NCBI RefSeq assembly: GCF_017591425.1
Contig: NW_024466459.1
Coordinates: 7,316,001-7,380,000, forward strand
Direction: 5' to 3'
Origin: Ochotona curzoniae
Lineage: Eukaryota > Chordata > Mammalia > Lagomorpha > Ochotonidae
DNA length: 64,000 bases
The translations under genes and the position numbers were made by a program. Under the pieces are notes generated by a model. It was not told where the DNA came from, ran no database searches, and saw nothing but the letters and a program-made list of their open reading frames with translations. Of this stretch, positions 12,691 through 24,599 are shown in pieces; position 1 is the first letter of the stretch, and every line of letters starts with the position of its first letter.

Positions 12691-13589
12691 ACACGGTACC
12701 CAGTTCTGCACATGCCTGAGTGGGCAGCAGGATGTGAGCAGATGGGAACTGTCAGCATCCAAACAGGATTCTTACAGGCACCCCAAGTTTCCATGGCTCC
12801 CTATATTCCTTCCCTCCTCTGTGACACTAGACATGCCCTTCATCAGGGCTGCTTTGTCACACTAGGACTCAGAACCAGCAAAGAGAAAGCCGACCAGCAG
12901 GCAGGAGATTATCTGAAAACAAAATCAACCTTGCCAGCTAACTCACTGAGATCAAGGGCTGCTGCTTCTGAGACACAGCTGAGTCACACAGCCCATTATG
13001 CTCAGGTAAAGGGAGTCAACCCTGTCACCCCTGGCAGCCCACGATCTAAAGAAGGGAAAGTGCCCAGGGTCCCACGGAGCCTTCCGCCTCTGGACCCTCC
13101 TCACCTTTCCTGGGAAGGGAGCCTCACAGCACAACCGGCTATAAACAAACACAGCTTCTGATTTTGAGTCAATTCCATCATCTCTCTGTGAGTCATCTAA
13201 CAGTGAAAGTTAACATTGGAAAAAAAAAAAAACCTAACCGCAATTTTTTTATTTTTTTGTTTTAAGCCAGCATGTCCTTTCTCCTCTTGCTACTTTCTTC
13301 CTGTCACCTCTCACCTAACCCTGCTGGCCCCGAGACCAGATCAGCTAAACATCTGCACCCCCTCAAGTCCTTTCCCTCCCTAGGGGAGCAGCAGAACAAA
13401 TGAACTGAGCCTTCCCTGCCCTGGCCCTGAGGGGGGAAAGAGGGGAGAAGATTGTTTTTGGAGAAGTTAGTGTTACTGTTAAAATGATGGCCAACAAGGA
13501 GAAAGTAAGAGTGGCCTTGCTCTTCAGCCTGAGTGATCAATCAACCCTGAAGAACTTTCTAGAAGGTCAAAAGTCTTTTGGATAGAGTC

Positions 13590-13990
13590 CTGATGCTAGT
13601 CTGCTTTGTGCTGCCATAATAACATAACCCAGGCTGCCAACTGCATGAAGAAGCAGATTCAGCTCATGGCTTCGGAAGCTGAAAAGGCCCAGATCAGGCA
13701 GCGCGCCCCGCCCCTCGCCCACCCACCCAACCTGTTCAGCCTCAGAGGAGGGACTCCCCTTCCTGCCCCGCTCCAACACCACCACCATCACCTCGGTCAC
13801 ATGGTGGAGAAGCACCAGCAGGTGCAGAAGGGGCCTTGCTGGACATCAGCCTCCCAAAACAGAGAAGACAGCATTCCTGCCTCCCAGGACCTAATCCTCA
13901 CATAACAGGCCCCATCCCTTAAAGGTCCCACCATCTCAATACTGCCACACTGGGAACCAGGCCTCTTGTTAAGGGACACCCTCAAACTGC
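13590..13990 (-). mobile_element. MaLR-type LTR remnant (MST/MLT-like)
   Basis: On the plus strand it begins 'gtctgctttgtgctgccata' and continues with 'ggtcacatggtggagaag', 'gacctaatcctcac', 'aaaggtcccaccatctcaat' and 'actgccacactgg'. That is the order of a mammalian MST-class LTR read in reverse, so the element is on the minus strand. Both ends are eroded and no internal proviral sequence is seen. Confidence 0.6.
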
Positions 13991-14097
13991 TCCCAGACCA
14001 TGGAAACCATTCTCTCAGGCTGACTGTTGGCAGGAAAATAAACTCACCTGTTCAGACAGGTGCTGTCATACTTATTCACCCATCTCCTTTATTCCTT

Positions 14098-14372
14098 AAA
14101 AAAATAAATAAATAAAGGTTTGTTTCGAAAGAGTTACAAAAGCAGGGAAAAACAGAGACGGATCTTCCATCCACTTATCACTCTGCAGCTCTGGGTCAGG
14201 TAGAAGCCAGGAGCTTCTTCCAGATCTCACAGGTCCAAAGGCTTGGACCATCCCCTGTTGCTTCCCCAGGTCATTAACAGAGAACTGCATCAGAAGTGGA
14301 GCAGCCTGGACACGAACCTGTGGCCACATGGGATGCTGACATGGCAGGTTAGCTTTGCCCGCTAACACCAAA
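14098..14372 (-). mobile_element. CSINE
   Basis: Minus-strand copy. Its tail is the (TAAA)n-like run at 14098-14117, followed by the marks of the family: 'gatcttccatccac', 'caggagcttcttccagatct' and 'ttggaccatcccctgttgct'. The tRNA-like head lies near 14372. Confidence 0.9.
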
Positions 14373-15214
14373 GACACCAGCCTCGGGTTTTATTTACCTG
14401 TTTCATTTTGCTTTTTTTTTTTCCTAAGAAAGAATTCCTCTGCATTCAGATTGGAGTCCAGAGGAGTAGCTCTCTGCTCCTGACCCCAGCAGATACCTAA
14501 GGTCTGGGCTGAGTGGAGGAGACGATCCAAAGTCCCAGGTGACAGTGCATAACTTGTGTGTCTCAGCACGCGAGTTGCTAGATGAAAGAGACCCACTTAT
14601 CCCGCTGAAACAGGCCCCAGACTCAGAGCCATGAAGGAAACGCCCCTTTGTGGATAATGACATCTGGTATTCCGTTTGCACCAGGGTTCACTGATGCGCA
14701 TCCAAGCCTGCCACACACTCCTGAGCATGCACATGGTGGCATGCATTCCAACGAGGTCCTTCCTAGTGCTGAACGAGATGGAAGGTAATTCCATGAAATT
14801 CAGAAACAATTTCCATTTTGCGAAAGGAAGGAAGGAAGGGAGAATCTAGTGACCTTGAGGCTTCGCTGGTTCATCAGCGAGCGCTCCCTGGCAAACAGCA
14901 TGAAGCAGCCATGCTTTCCTGCCTGCCAGTGCTGCCAATGTGTGCTTCCAGGGCACAATTGCCCATCAGCTCTCAAGGGAGAGCACCTGGGGATGGGGGT
15001 ACCCAGACCAGAGGCAAAGTGGTGGAGACAGACTTGATTCTCACATGTGCCAGCTTTTGGCTCAACAGGCAAGGAGACATGCCAACACACATGCACACGT
15101 GGGACACATTGGGAGGTTCAGCATACCATTTCACAGACACAGGGCAGAGGAGGACACAGGGGACAGCCGTCAGCTCATCTTGGACCTCACACACCCTGGC
15201 GGAACACGTGCGGG

Positions 15215-15625
15215 TCCATGTCACAGCTTGAACGCACTCCTACAGAAGCCTGGCGCCCTAATTCCTAGTGAATGCTCAATGGCTTGATGTCAGTGGCTGC
15301 TGAGGGGTGGGTGGCCCAATGCCAGTGTCTCGGAGTGCTTTCCTGCGAAGTGGGAAGGGCTGTCTTTGGGTCACTATGGGCTTGTCATCAGAAGACACTT
15401 CTCTCAAGAAGACTGGTTATGTAAGCTGAGTGGTGTGTCCTGCGTCTCTCTTGGGTTCCTGGCTTGAGATTTCCCCCATCCTCATCTGTTCCCCATTCTT
15501 ATCCCATGCCAGACTGATGGTGCCACTTGATCTTGGACCGTGATCCCCAAAACTGTTGGCTGAAATGAGGTTCCTTCCTTCCTAGGATGCTACCCTCAGG
15601 TCTTCTACGGATGATCCCAAACACC
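15215..15625 (+). mobile_element. Possible MaLR-type LTR remnant
   Basis: The 3' half has 'gatcttggaccgtgatcccc' followed by 'aaaactgttggctgaaatga', which resembles the end of MaLR LTRs ('gatcttggacttccagcc...aactgtaagcc...'). The 5' half is too degraded for me to place. It could be another ancient LTR. Confidence 0.4.
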
Positions 15626-17415
15626 TGACTCATGTATATGGTAGAGGAGGAAAACCACCTGCTCCTTCATCAGGCTGAACTTGATGTGCTCGTGTCATTC
15701 CTTGGTCCAGAAAAGAGCAGCCAAGTTCCTGTGAGGAAGAAGATCCCAGGTCTAACAACCGGATGCTTTCCCAGACAACTCTAACCACCCACCCCTTGGA
15801 GACTATAAAAGAAACCAAGCATCAACACAAGAGGACTTTGTAAGTATCATGCCATTGTTCAACTCAGGTGTCTGTCTTTCCCACAGCTCTGGGAAGGTCA
15901 GGACCAAATTCACTGCTCAGACTGCTGAGCAGAATCGGTGGCTCGATGAAGAATGAATGAGTGAGTGAATTAATGACCAACATTACACCAAAGTCCTGTA
16001 ATAAGAAAAAAACAGTGAGTCCTGGCAGCACCAAGGACCTGACCACATCCCACCAGAAACCTGGATGGCAAATGATCTGGAGCAACCATGGGGAATCCTG
16101 TGTTGACGCCAAGCTCTCAAACTAGAACACAATTCCAAAGTGCCCCTTTCAGAGGGTTCAGTAAGAGATGAGAGTGGAAAGAGAACAGAAGAGAAGCCAG
16201 AGCAGTAGGTGGGGGAGAGTGGAGACTGGGATTCCTCCAACCAGACGACCCAGGTTATAGCATCTAAATGGAAAAAAATAGAGCTTTTGGGTTCCCACTA
16301 TATCTCCTGCTTACCCACTCCCTTGTTCCCCCCATTCTGAGTGTGTGCCAACACGTTCCCAGCCTCAAGCAGGGCCTCCCCAGGCACTGGGTTTAAAATG
16401 CTGGCGAGAGAGCAGGACGCCTTCACGACAGAGGCAGCTTACAGCTCCGGGAACCTGGCAGGAACTCCTCACCAAAGATGAGATGTCCCTCCTGCTGTAG
16501 AACCACAGCTGACCTTCACTCCATTTGGGCATACCCTGAGTGTCTGCTGAGAGCCAGGCACTGTGCTTGGCCAGCCCAGGGCCCTCTGAAATCAAAACAG
16601 AAAGTGCTTGCAATCCCACAAAGTGCACTATTCCAGGGAGGGGGTCTCCAGCATGGTTTCCATCTGGGAGCAATGCTAGGAAAGCAGCAAGACCAGGGAA
16701 CATGCTGGTGCCCAACAAAAAGGTGCCAACCTCTGGGCAGACCCCTCCACAGGCAGAATCTTGGTTGGGATTCAGATCTCCTGGGTCTGACTATGGTACA
16801 AGACCCAACATGCCAGACCTAGCCTGCTTGACCAGGGCCCCCTGTGGACAGCCTGCCAGGAGCATGTTTTGTTCAGGATCACATCAGCTTACGGAGAGGA
16901 GAGGTGCTATAGGCATCCAGTGGCTGGGGACCAGGGTTGCTAAGCAACCTACAGTGTACAGGACCCAGCGACAGCACAAGTGCCATGGAGCTCCAGATGT
17001 AGCCTGTGGCTTTCCTGGGGTGCTTGGGGGTTGAATCCCATGAAACAATCAGGACAGAAGTTCTGAGGATGGTAGACGGGGCTGTCCTATGAGAGCCCAG
17101 GTGAAGGAGAAGGGCATGGCCACTTCACGGCACCAACACGGACCCCAGGACAGATGTCAGACCTGCTACCTGGCATTTGGGCAGCATGGCTAAGGAGAAG
17201 GAAACAGGAAATCAAAGCCCTTTGGTGGTGACAGCAAATCCTCTCCAAATCCCCTCCCACACTGCCTCCCACGCTGCTCCAGGGGTCTTAGAGCCATGGA
17301 AACCATGGATTTAATTTCTATTAAGCATCTTATAGTCTAAAAAAAAACACCCCACGGTCATTGAAAGAAGGCATTGTACTTGGAAAATAAGGCACCCCTG
17401 TAGGGTTGTTTTCAT
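15626..17415. other. Single-copy DNA with a possible ancient repeat, no gene seen
   Basis: Positions 16526-16600 contain 'gagagccaggcactgtgctt', the wording of an ancient mammalian-wide repeat of the MIR/L2/L3 kind that I cannot classify further. An X-box-like palindrome lies at 16936-16948. The open frames at 16365-17034 have no recognisable product. Confidence 0.45.
16936..16948. promoter_or_regulatory. X-box-like RFX palindrome
   Basis: The 13-mer gttgctaagcaac is a perfect inverted repeat (6+1+6) and fits the RFX-family X-box pattern of two GTTGC-type half sites. It lies in otherwise single-copy sequence. Binding is inference. Confidence 0.4.
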
Positions 17416-17700
17416 TATTTTTTTTTCTTTTACTTATTTGAGAGGCAGACAGAGAAAGACAAATGGGCCGCTTCTCTCCACCGAACCACTCCCCCAAAAC
17501 ACCTGTTTTAGCCCCCAAGAGCTAAAGTCAAGAAACAGAAACCCAACTCAGGCCTCCCACGTGAGTGGCAGGACCCCAATGACTTCAGCCATCATGGCCA
17601 CCTGCCAGCAGCTATACCAGCAGGAAGCAAAAAGCAGGGGCTGGGGCTCTAACTCAGGTGCCTTCACTGGAATCTTAACCCCCAGGCTCCACATGGGGCC
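17416..17700 (-). mobile_element. CSINE
   Basis: Minus-strand copy with its A-rich tail near 17405-17430 ('cttttacttatttgagaggc') and a body containing 'caggcctcccacgtgagtgg' and 'ggccacctgccagcagctat'. It is more diverged than the copy 0.8 kb downstream. Confidence 0.85.
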
Positions 17701-18504
17701 CTCTCAGGGTTTGCCCCATGCACTGAAAAGTCCCCTACAGGGAAAGTAGACATGTTGCCTGCCTCAGTTACACACAATGAAATGTCCCGGACTTGTAGAA
17801 AGATTAAAAGATGGAGAAGAATGGGAAGAATTGGGGAGAGAGCCATAGCAAGCTGCTGTCCCGTCAGTCAAGCTGTGTCATCAGAAGGTGCCCCTGTACA
17901 GCCCTTGGCATGGCCATTATGGAGTAGCCTTGGAAATCCCATGACCCCCCGTCAGCAGCCAGCAGGAACCCAGAGGGCAGCTCATTAGTCCTGGGGTAGC
18001 TTTTCCAACTATGTTCCCCTTGTCGCCTCTGTCATTCCCTTTTCCAGGTTGCAAACATCGCTCCCACAAAGGTTCAATGCCACGGTCTAGGTCCTGAGCA
18101 CTGGGGTTGAGCGATGGGACAGCTTCATCCCATTGCCAGCAAGGATGGCCTCTGAATTCCTGGTTGGATAAAGGGAGCTTGTGGGATGCCAGTGCATGGT
18201 CTGTCCATGTCCCTGCTGTCCTTCCCAGTTCCAGACAGACATGGGATCTGGCCAAGGGAAGATGGATGGCACAACCAAGACTGCTAGAGGATGCAGTGCC
18301 AAAGTACAGGTCCCTGCAAACGAAGGGACTGGAAATCCAACTCATGCCCCAGCAGAGGTAGACGCTGTGGTCCCGTGGTTCGTGACCAGGAAGGGTTGAT
18401 GAGGCATGACCTGAAGGACTGTCACCAGAGCCTGAGAAGTTTATGCCCCCATAGAAGTCCATGGCAGTTCAGATGTGGCCCTTCTACCTGTGGAAACATG
18501 TCAT

Positions 18505-18826
18505 TGGACTGTTTATTTTTATTATTGGAAAGGCGGATATACAGAGAGGAGAGACAGAGAGGAAGATCTTCCATCCGATGATTCACTCCCCAAGTGAGCA
18601 CAACAGCCAATGCTATGCCGATCCAAAGCCAGGAGCCTCTTCCGGGTCTCCCACACGGGTGCAGGGTCCCAAAGCTTTGGGCTGTCCTCGACTGCTTTCC
18701 CGGGCCACAGGCGGGGAGCTGGAAGGGAAGCGGGGCCGCTGGGATAGAACCGGCGCCCATATGGGATCCCGGGTGTGCAAGGCGAGGACCTTAACCACTT
18801 GCGCCACCGCGCCGGGCCCTGGACTG
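18505..18826 (-). mobile_element. CSINE, youngest-looking copy, with TSD
   Basis: Nearly intact element at about 18511-18819 on the minus strand. The head reads 'ggcccggcgcggtggcgcaa', followed by 'gtggttaaggtcctcgcctt', with CpGs still present throughout. The short A-rich tail abuts the left duplication tggactg (18505-18511), repeated at 18820-18826. CpG retention and completeness mark it as recent. The head variant is what I associate with Ochotona. It is the best single sequence here for identifying the host. Confidence 0.96.
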
Positions 18827-18829
18827 AGT

Positions 18830-20424
18830 TTAAATAGCAATGCAGGCTAATGGGCTTCTGCTATGGGAGGTCCCACTCGGGAGCAGGGACACTGGGGTGG
18901 CTATGGCAGCATTGGACTGCAGAACATGAGAACACTCTCCACGGAACTCAGACAGGTGGGGTTGGCAGACCTGAGAGCAGCCTCCAAGAGAAGGGAAGAG
19001 AGGCAGACCCAATGACAGAGAGATCTAGAGTGGTACGAGCAAAACAGGAGGCCGTGCGGAGAGACACAGAGAGGTAAACGCAAGAGACCAAGAGAAAGAG
19101 CACGGGAGACACCGCTCCCCAGGCCGTGACACACCAGGGGGCTGTGGAAAGGTGGGAACGTTACCATGGCAAGAGCCCACAGGAAGTACCCACAGCCCCC
19201 TCTGCCACTGCAACTGGTCAACACTTCAAGGACTAGCCCAAACTCCCACTCCAAACTCCGTATCTCATGCCAGAGCCAATCTTGCCCTCAGCCACTGAGC
19301 CAGACCTAAATGCCATGTGATTGATTTACTTTAGACCAGGCAGACAGATTTGTGAGCCGTGCTCCCAGGCACAGTACTATTCTTCCCCGTGGCCATGGTG
19401 GACCCAGGGTTAAAAGACTGGAGTACAAAGTGGGTGTCTACAAGCTATCAGTCGGAACGTTGGCACTGCACAGGAAGTTCCTTGATAGTTTCCCCAGCCA
19501 CTAGGCCCCAAGCATCTACTTGAATCCTTCCAGTGATGGAGAGCTCAGTTTAATGTACGAATCAACTGCTGTCCTTTGATCCTAGATAGATCGCTTGCTC
19601 TACCTTTTGGCAGAGGAATACCAAGGGCAGACAAATGGATTCTGGTAAACCACGCGCTTGTATGGCTAGCCCATTTCCCAACTCCAGAATCCCAGACCCT
19701 GACCGCAGAGCCACGAGCCCACATGGCTATCCCACACTGACTTTAAGTACAACAGTCATGTATATTCACTCCAGCTCCACAAGCACACATCGTTGTCACA
19801 GACCTGATTGTGGGAACACAGGCCCACAGGGCTGTCACATATCCTGACTTTAGAACCACAGGTCCACACTCTGACTCTAATCCCCATCACACAGCATTTC
19901 TACCACCCAGTAAACTATATTTCTAACTTTTCACACCTGCTTTATCATACATTGTCCCTTAACTACAGATTTTTGTTTCTTCAAAATACTTATGGATTTC
20001 TTTTTCTGATAAGAAAACTCCTCTTACCTTAGGAACTCTGTATTCTCAGTACGTATACCCTTGTTCCTGAGCTGGCCCAACAGTAAGTCCCAGACATCAA
20101 TCTGGGCAACCTGAGAACACCGCAGACCAGAATTGCTCAGTGACTAGAGAACCCAAGAGTGTCCGCCCACCCCTCACTGACTTTTCAATGCAGACAGCAC
20201 AGTCTGTTCAGTTTGGTCCTCTCCCTTCCCTGCCCAGCCTCTTAGGTCATTGTCACGGTTTTCAAACAGAACAAGACACAATATACATGGAGGGCACACA
20301 ACATACAAAGCACTAGTCTACACATCCTGCAGGTTGGATTCCAGCTTGTCACCCCAGAAGCTCCGGATCTAGCAGCTGCCAAAGGATAAAGTCAGGACAC
20401 AAACCCTGCAGGCCAGACTCCAGG
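18830..20424. other. Single-copy DNA, no gene seen
   Basis: Includes a purine-rich patch (18970-19110) and a degenerate minisatellite-like stretch (19660-19880). No exon recognised. Confidence 0.45.
19660..19880 (+). repeat. Degenerate minisatellite-like stretch
   Basis: Loose reiteration of a motif of the form 'accacaggcccacaNNgctNtcacacNctgactttag': compare 19705-19745, 19810-19856 and 19853-19880. Unit spacing is irregular and identity low, so this may be chance or an old decayed array. Confidence 0.35.
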
Positions 20425-20665
20425 ACATCTTCTAGCCACTGGTTCACTCACCCAACTGACCGCAAAGGTCAAGGCAGGGACAAGCTGATGCCAGCAGCCT
20501 GGAACTCCCACATGGGTGGCAGGAGCCCAAGTACTTGGGCCATCTTCTACTCCTTTTCCAGGTGCATTAGCAGGGAGCTGGATTAAGTGATGCAGCAGGG
20601 ACATGGACCTGTACGATAAAGCTAGCACTGCAGGCAGAGGATTTAACCTGCTGTGTCCCTTCACA
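20425..20665 (-). mobile_element. CSINE, truncated
   Basis: Minus-strand family body: 'tggaactcccacatgggtgg', 'gggccatcttctactccttt', 'gcagggagctggattaagtg'. The 3' CT/A tail is lost on the left side. Confidence 0.87.
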
Positions 20666-20770
20666 AAAGATTACAGGCACCAAAGAAAATGTTTAGCCAG
20701 GAAGCGAGCGCATGAAGAGAGTATTCCCATCATTAGCCATTAAGGGAATTTGAGTTAAGGTGATCAGAGT

Positions 20771-20990
20771 GGTGGGTGATTGGCCTACTAACTAGCTAAA
20801 ACACCAAAGCAGAATGCCTGTAGTCAAGCCCAGCTCCACTTCGATGCCAGCTTCCTGCTCATGCATGTGCTCGGGGGGCAGAATATGGTCAGGGCTCAAG
20901 TCGTTGGATCCATGCCATCCACAGAAAGAACTCCCAGCCCCAGGGGAGTGAGCAGGTGAAAGATCTCTGTCTCGCTACAGTGATTAAAAC
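20771..20990 (+). mobile_element. CSINE, highly diverged
   Basis: Weak but ordered matches: 'agcccagctccacttcgatg', 'ccagcttcctgctcatgc', a late 'aggggagtgagcaggtgaaa' and 'gatctctgtctcgct'. It lies about 105 bases from the opposite-strand copy ending near 20665. Confidence 0.6.
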
Positions 20991-20999
20991 ACCCAGCTC

Positions 21000-22119
21000 A
21001 AGGAGACAGGAGGTTGATGAGCAGGCCCAGGTCGAGTGGGACACATCCCTCACTTGGTCCCATGCTACCCCACCCTGATGCTCTCCACCCGATTCAAAGC
21101 CAGTTCAGCATCTCCCCCCACCTGCCCCACCTGATCCCTCCTCCTCAAAGGCTGCCTAGTCTAGTCTAGTCAGTGGCTTCAGTTTCCTCCCAGTTTCAGA
21201 GACTCTAAGCCAACCTACCTTTCTGACTACGCATTCTTGATAATGGTCAGGAGGAAAGAAGAAAGGGAAAAGCCAAAACCCTAAGATGGGAGCAAATAAA
21301 TATGAAGGAGTCTGCGAATACAGGGCCTAAGGACCTAAATGCAAAGTTCTGGTGCGTCCCCAGTTTAAGGAGCTTCTGGAGAAAAACAAAAACAAAATCT
21401 GGAAAACAAAACTACATGATCCAAAAAAGGGTTCTGGCTGCCTCGCTTCCAAGAACTGCCTCCTAAATCTTTGGGTAATAAATGCCCACCAGGAATACCC
21501 TAGGCAGGGGGGCTGGTCCTGCCCGGGCCACTTGTCTGCTCTGCTTTCCAAAAACACATTAAAAACACATTTCCCACTTTAATAAACTTATGAGCTGCAA
21601 CGAATGTGTCAGAAGTCTTATAAATATGATAGAACCTGCTAACCAAGCAAATGTTAAATTTTGCATAAGGAGCCAGTATCCCTAACTCCCCAGCAGACGC
21701 TTAATGAATATTTCAAAAAGAGCACCCGCCAGCTGCTCCGAAGGCTCCAGACGAATTAAATGGGCTTCTGTTCGTGCAGGATCAGCCCCCCTCAGGCTCC
21801 TTCCCGTTTGCTTCACCTTCCCCGTGTGTAAAAACAGACACAACCCTCCTGACTCCCAGAGCTCTGGAGGCCTGGGCACACAGCAGTTGAAGTGTGTCTG
21901 GCTATGGCATCACGCAAAAGGAGAGTGGCCACCATAAGACTCATGTTTGCCCAGGACCTCAGCACAACCTCAGCGAACTTCGTTGTGCCTATGCTTAGGG
22001 AAGTAATGGTCAAAGTGGACAAAGTCTCAGCAGAAATGCACCTTCGAGATGTACTGTGCAGCAGCAGGTCATGGCTCAAGGGCCCAGGGGTCTTTGCCCC
22101 TCGTAAGGGAGACATGGAA
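21000..22119. other. Single-copy DNA, no gene seen
   Basis: The part at 21560-21790 is AT-rich and repeat-free, with words such as 'taaataaacttatgag'-like runs, 'gcttaatgaatatttc' and 'gacgaattaaatggg'. It could be a conserved non-coding element. No coding exon recognised. Confidence 0.4.
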
Positions 22120-22245
22120 TGAATTCCTGCCTTCCAGCTCCAGCCTGACCCATTATGGGCATTTTGGAACTAAACCAGTGGATGGGAGCTCTTCCTCTGT
22201 GTCTCTCTGACTTTTGTATAGGTAAATATGTAAATCAATATTCTT
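22120..22245 (+). mobile_element. CSINE 3' fragment
   Basis: Only the last third of the element remains: 'cagctccagcctgaccca', 'ttttggaactaaaccagtgg', then a CT-rich end. Its A-rich tail runs directly into the A+T-rich block that follows. Confidence 0.7.
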
Positions 22246-22576
22246 TTGTAATTATTAGATTTTTGTAATTATTCCATAATGTATATATGAAAACATTACA
22301 TATGACCTTATAAATACATACAACCATTATTTGTCAATTAAACATACAAATTATAAAACTGTAAAAAATATAAAATGCCACATATTAAAATTAAATTATA
22401 AATATTTAAGATCGTGAAATTATAAATAAAATTACATTATAAATATTTGCATGGTATTATTTAAATCATTTAATATTAATGTTATAAATGTTTAATTTTA
22501 TAAATATTTATAATAAAATCATATTTGTTTATGATTTCAAATATTCATACTAGAATTATAAAAATTAAAAAGGAAA
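22219..22576. repeat. Extreme A+T-rich low-complexity block
   Basis: About 350 bases made almost wholly of A and T, with many near repeats of 'aaattataaatattt' and 'ttataaat' in both orientations. It starts at the tail of the SINE fragment ending near 22245, so it may have grown from that tail. Short inverted repeats are abundant. A matrix-attachment or fragile-DNA role is possible but is inference. Confidence 0.9.
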
Positions 22577-23489
22577 TGATGAGCCTGCATGAGGCAGGCC
22601 CTAATCCTAATGCCTGCTGCCTATGCAAAGGCAAGGAGAGAGCAGTGTGAGCCTCGGCAGCCCGGGGCACAGCAGTGCACACAGCGGAGGAGGCCGGTCC
22701 CCGGGCAGGGGACAAGGAGTCATGCAGCCTGCAGAAGGCAGAGGAGGCCAGGAGGCAGCCTCCCTCAGCAGCTTCTCAATGTCACCCTTGTAGCCTCCAG
22801 ACATGAGAAAACAGCTTTCTCTTGTCTCCGAGACGCTGGGTTGTGACATTCTGTAGGGGCATCAATCAACAGAAGTCATGAAGCACTTCTAGACACCGGG
22901 ACATGTACCTGCATGACACATCTCCCCCACAATGACTAGAGTCCGCCACTTTCGGTGTCATGGGAGGGGCTGCCCCTGGAATGTCATTAGCATGGAACGT
23001 GTACCTGTCAGACTCCGTAGGTTCTGACATTTTGGGGCACGGGGTGGAGGGCACTCTCCTCTGGCTAATTTTCAACTTCATGCAATACCTCTCCATCCTG
23101 CTTCCTCGACATACTCAACCTAAGCTGGTAAAGACCAACAGAATGAGCCAGGGGTGCAGGGAGAGACTATAAAAGATGCAAACTCTACAGACACCCCCAG
23201 GAAGATGGCTCACACACCATACAGGGGTCCTGGGGGTCTGACAACAGAAGTGTGCTGCTGCCCAGCACTGGGGAGTGTAGCTGCACTCTTGAAAGAGAAG
23301 CAAGCATGCCGGGCCATGAGCCCTAGGGATGGGGGAGCCCAGCAGGGCCCTGGTCACCTGGCCTGGGTCCTTAGCCTGCCTGCATGGTGAGTGCTGGGTC
23401 CATGAGCCCCGGGGGACGCCAGTGCAGTGGAGCCTGGGTCACCTGATTAGGATCCTTGGTCCACCTGTGAGAAGAGTCCTCATCGGTGG
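22577..23489. other. Unidentified sequence upstream of an A-tailed repeat
   Basis: Contains a CpG-bearing stretch (22650-22760) and a part (22860-23150) with several CpGs and an open plus-strand frame of about 70 codons from 22960, which shows no domain I know. It may be the eroded 5' part of the repeat at 23490-23985, but the second copy at 50 kb gives no clear match here. Confidence 0.35.
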
Positions 23490-23985
23490 AAAAGATGGAG
23501 TAGTGGACAGCTGGCCCAGATCCACAAGGAGGAATGCAGCCCACTGAGCCTGCAGGGGACATCTGTACCATCCCAGAGGAAGGAGGACAGGACAAATTGG
23601 ACAACTACCCCAGCCAAACAATGACAGCAAATATCTGGATAAATGGAGGCTCCGAGGTCAACTGTGTCAGCCAATGGACATTGAAAGGGTTCCCTCATCC
23701 TTGGATTGGCAAAATCTACAACATTTCAGAACTATCAAAACTACCTGGGTAGAACCCTCGGGGTGTGCACCACATAGGGAGCCAGGCTTGATATCGAGTG
23801 TCCACTCCGTCCCTGGGCACTGGAGTGGTTGGGAGGCTGAGTATGGCTTCTCCCCTTATCCCTACTCCCCTACCCCAAAACAAGGAGAAACAGACATCCG
23901 GAAACAATGATCGCACCACACTTTCCCCTAACCCTTGACCCATCCCACTCTGATCAACTATGTTATCATCATCTAAAATTAAATT
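23490..23985 (+). mobile_element. Unidentified A-tailed interspersed repeat, copy 1
   Basis: Collinear with 50270-50735. Shared segments include 'gatggagNagtggacagc', 'gagNacagNacaaattgg', 'cagaactNNtgaactatcaa'-like text, the 'gNaggctgNgtNNggcttct' segment and the end 'cccttgaccc...tatcaNNtatgttaNNat', closing in an A-rich tail (23973-24000). Both copies are in the same orientation, with the A tail at the right. This suggests a retrotransposed element, perhaps an L1 3' UTR family of lagomorphs. No coding region is seen. Confidence 0.7.
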
Positions 23986-24599
23986 TAAAAAAGAAAGAAA
24001 GAGAACCAAATCCCCCAAGAAAGAAAGGTTCCTTTCATGAAAACAGAAATTGGGACACTGACAGGCATGGAGGGAAGACCAAGCAAAAGCCTGGGGTTGG
24101 GGGAGATGCCACCTGCAACCACAGGCCATAGCAGCAACCATGCTGACCGCCCATCCCACAGTGCAGACCCCAGCCTCCAGAAAGGACCAGAACAGAAGTG
24201 TCCACCAAACCTCCTGGGCTGAGGGTACTGCATCCAACAGCCCTAGCAAACTAATCAGCCAAATGCCCCAGGCCCTGGCCATGCACAAGCACACTCCGAA
24301 ACGACTGCCCAGCGGAAGCAGGAAGAGTGGGCGCTAAACATCAGGCCAAACACAACACTCTCTAGAGGCTGAAGCATGCATGAAGTGTGTCCATCAGAAG
24401 TCTCCTGAGCCAGGACACACGACCAGCCTCATGTCATGGTCCTTGCACATGGTCCTGTTGGAGAGCCTACTTCTGAGTGACTTCCCTGTCCCTATTCAGC
24501 CATGAAACTGAATAGCTCCTGGAAATTACTGCTAACAGTGAGCGATACAGTCATCCTTCTACAAACACAATTCTGTAGGACACAGTTCTTAAATGTGTG

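Noticed and set aside
12295..13161. 288-codon plus-strand open frame, the longest in the window
   Set aside because: Its middle is a plus-strand CSINE copy (12411-12690), a minus-strand frame overlaps it, and there is no recognisable domain or splice pattern.
22960..23172. 70-codon plus-strand frame with a hydrophobic middle
   Set aside because: Short, no known family, and near the unnamed repeat. Kept only as unidentified sequence.
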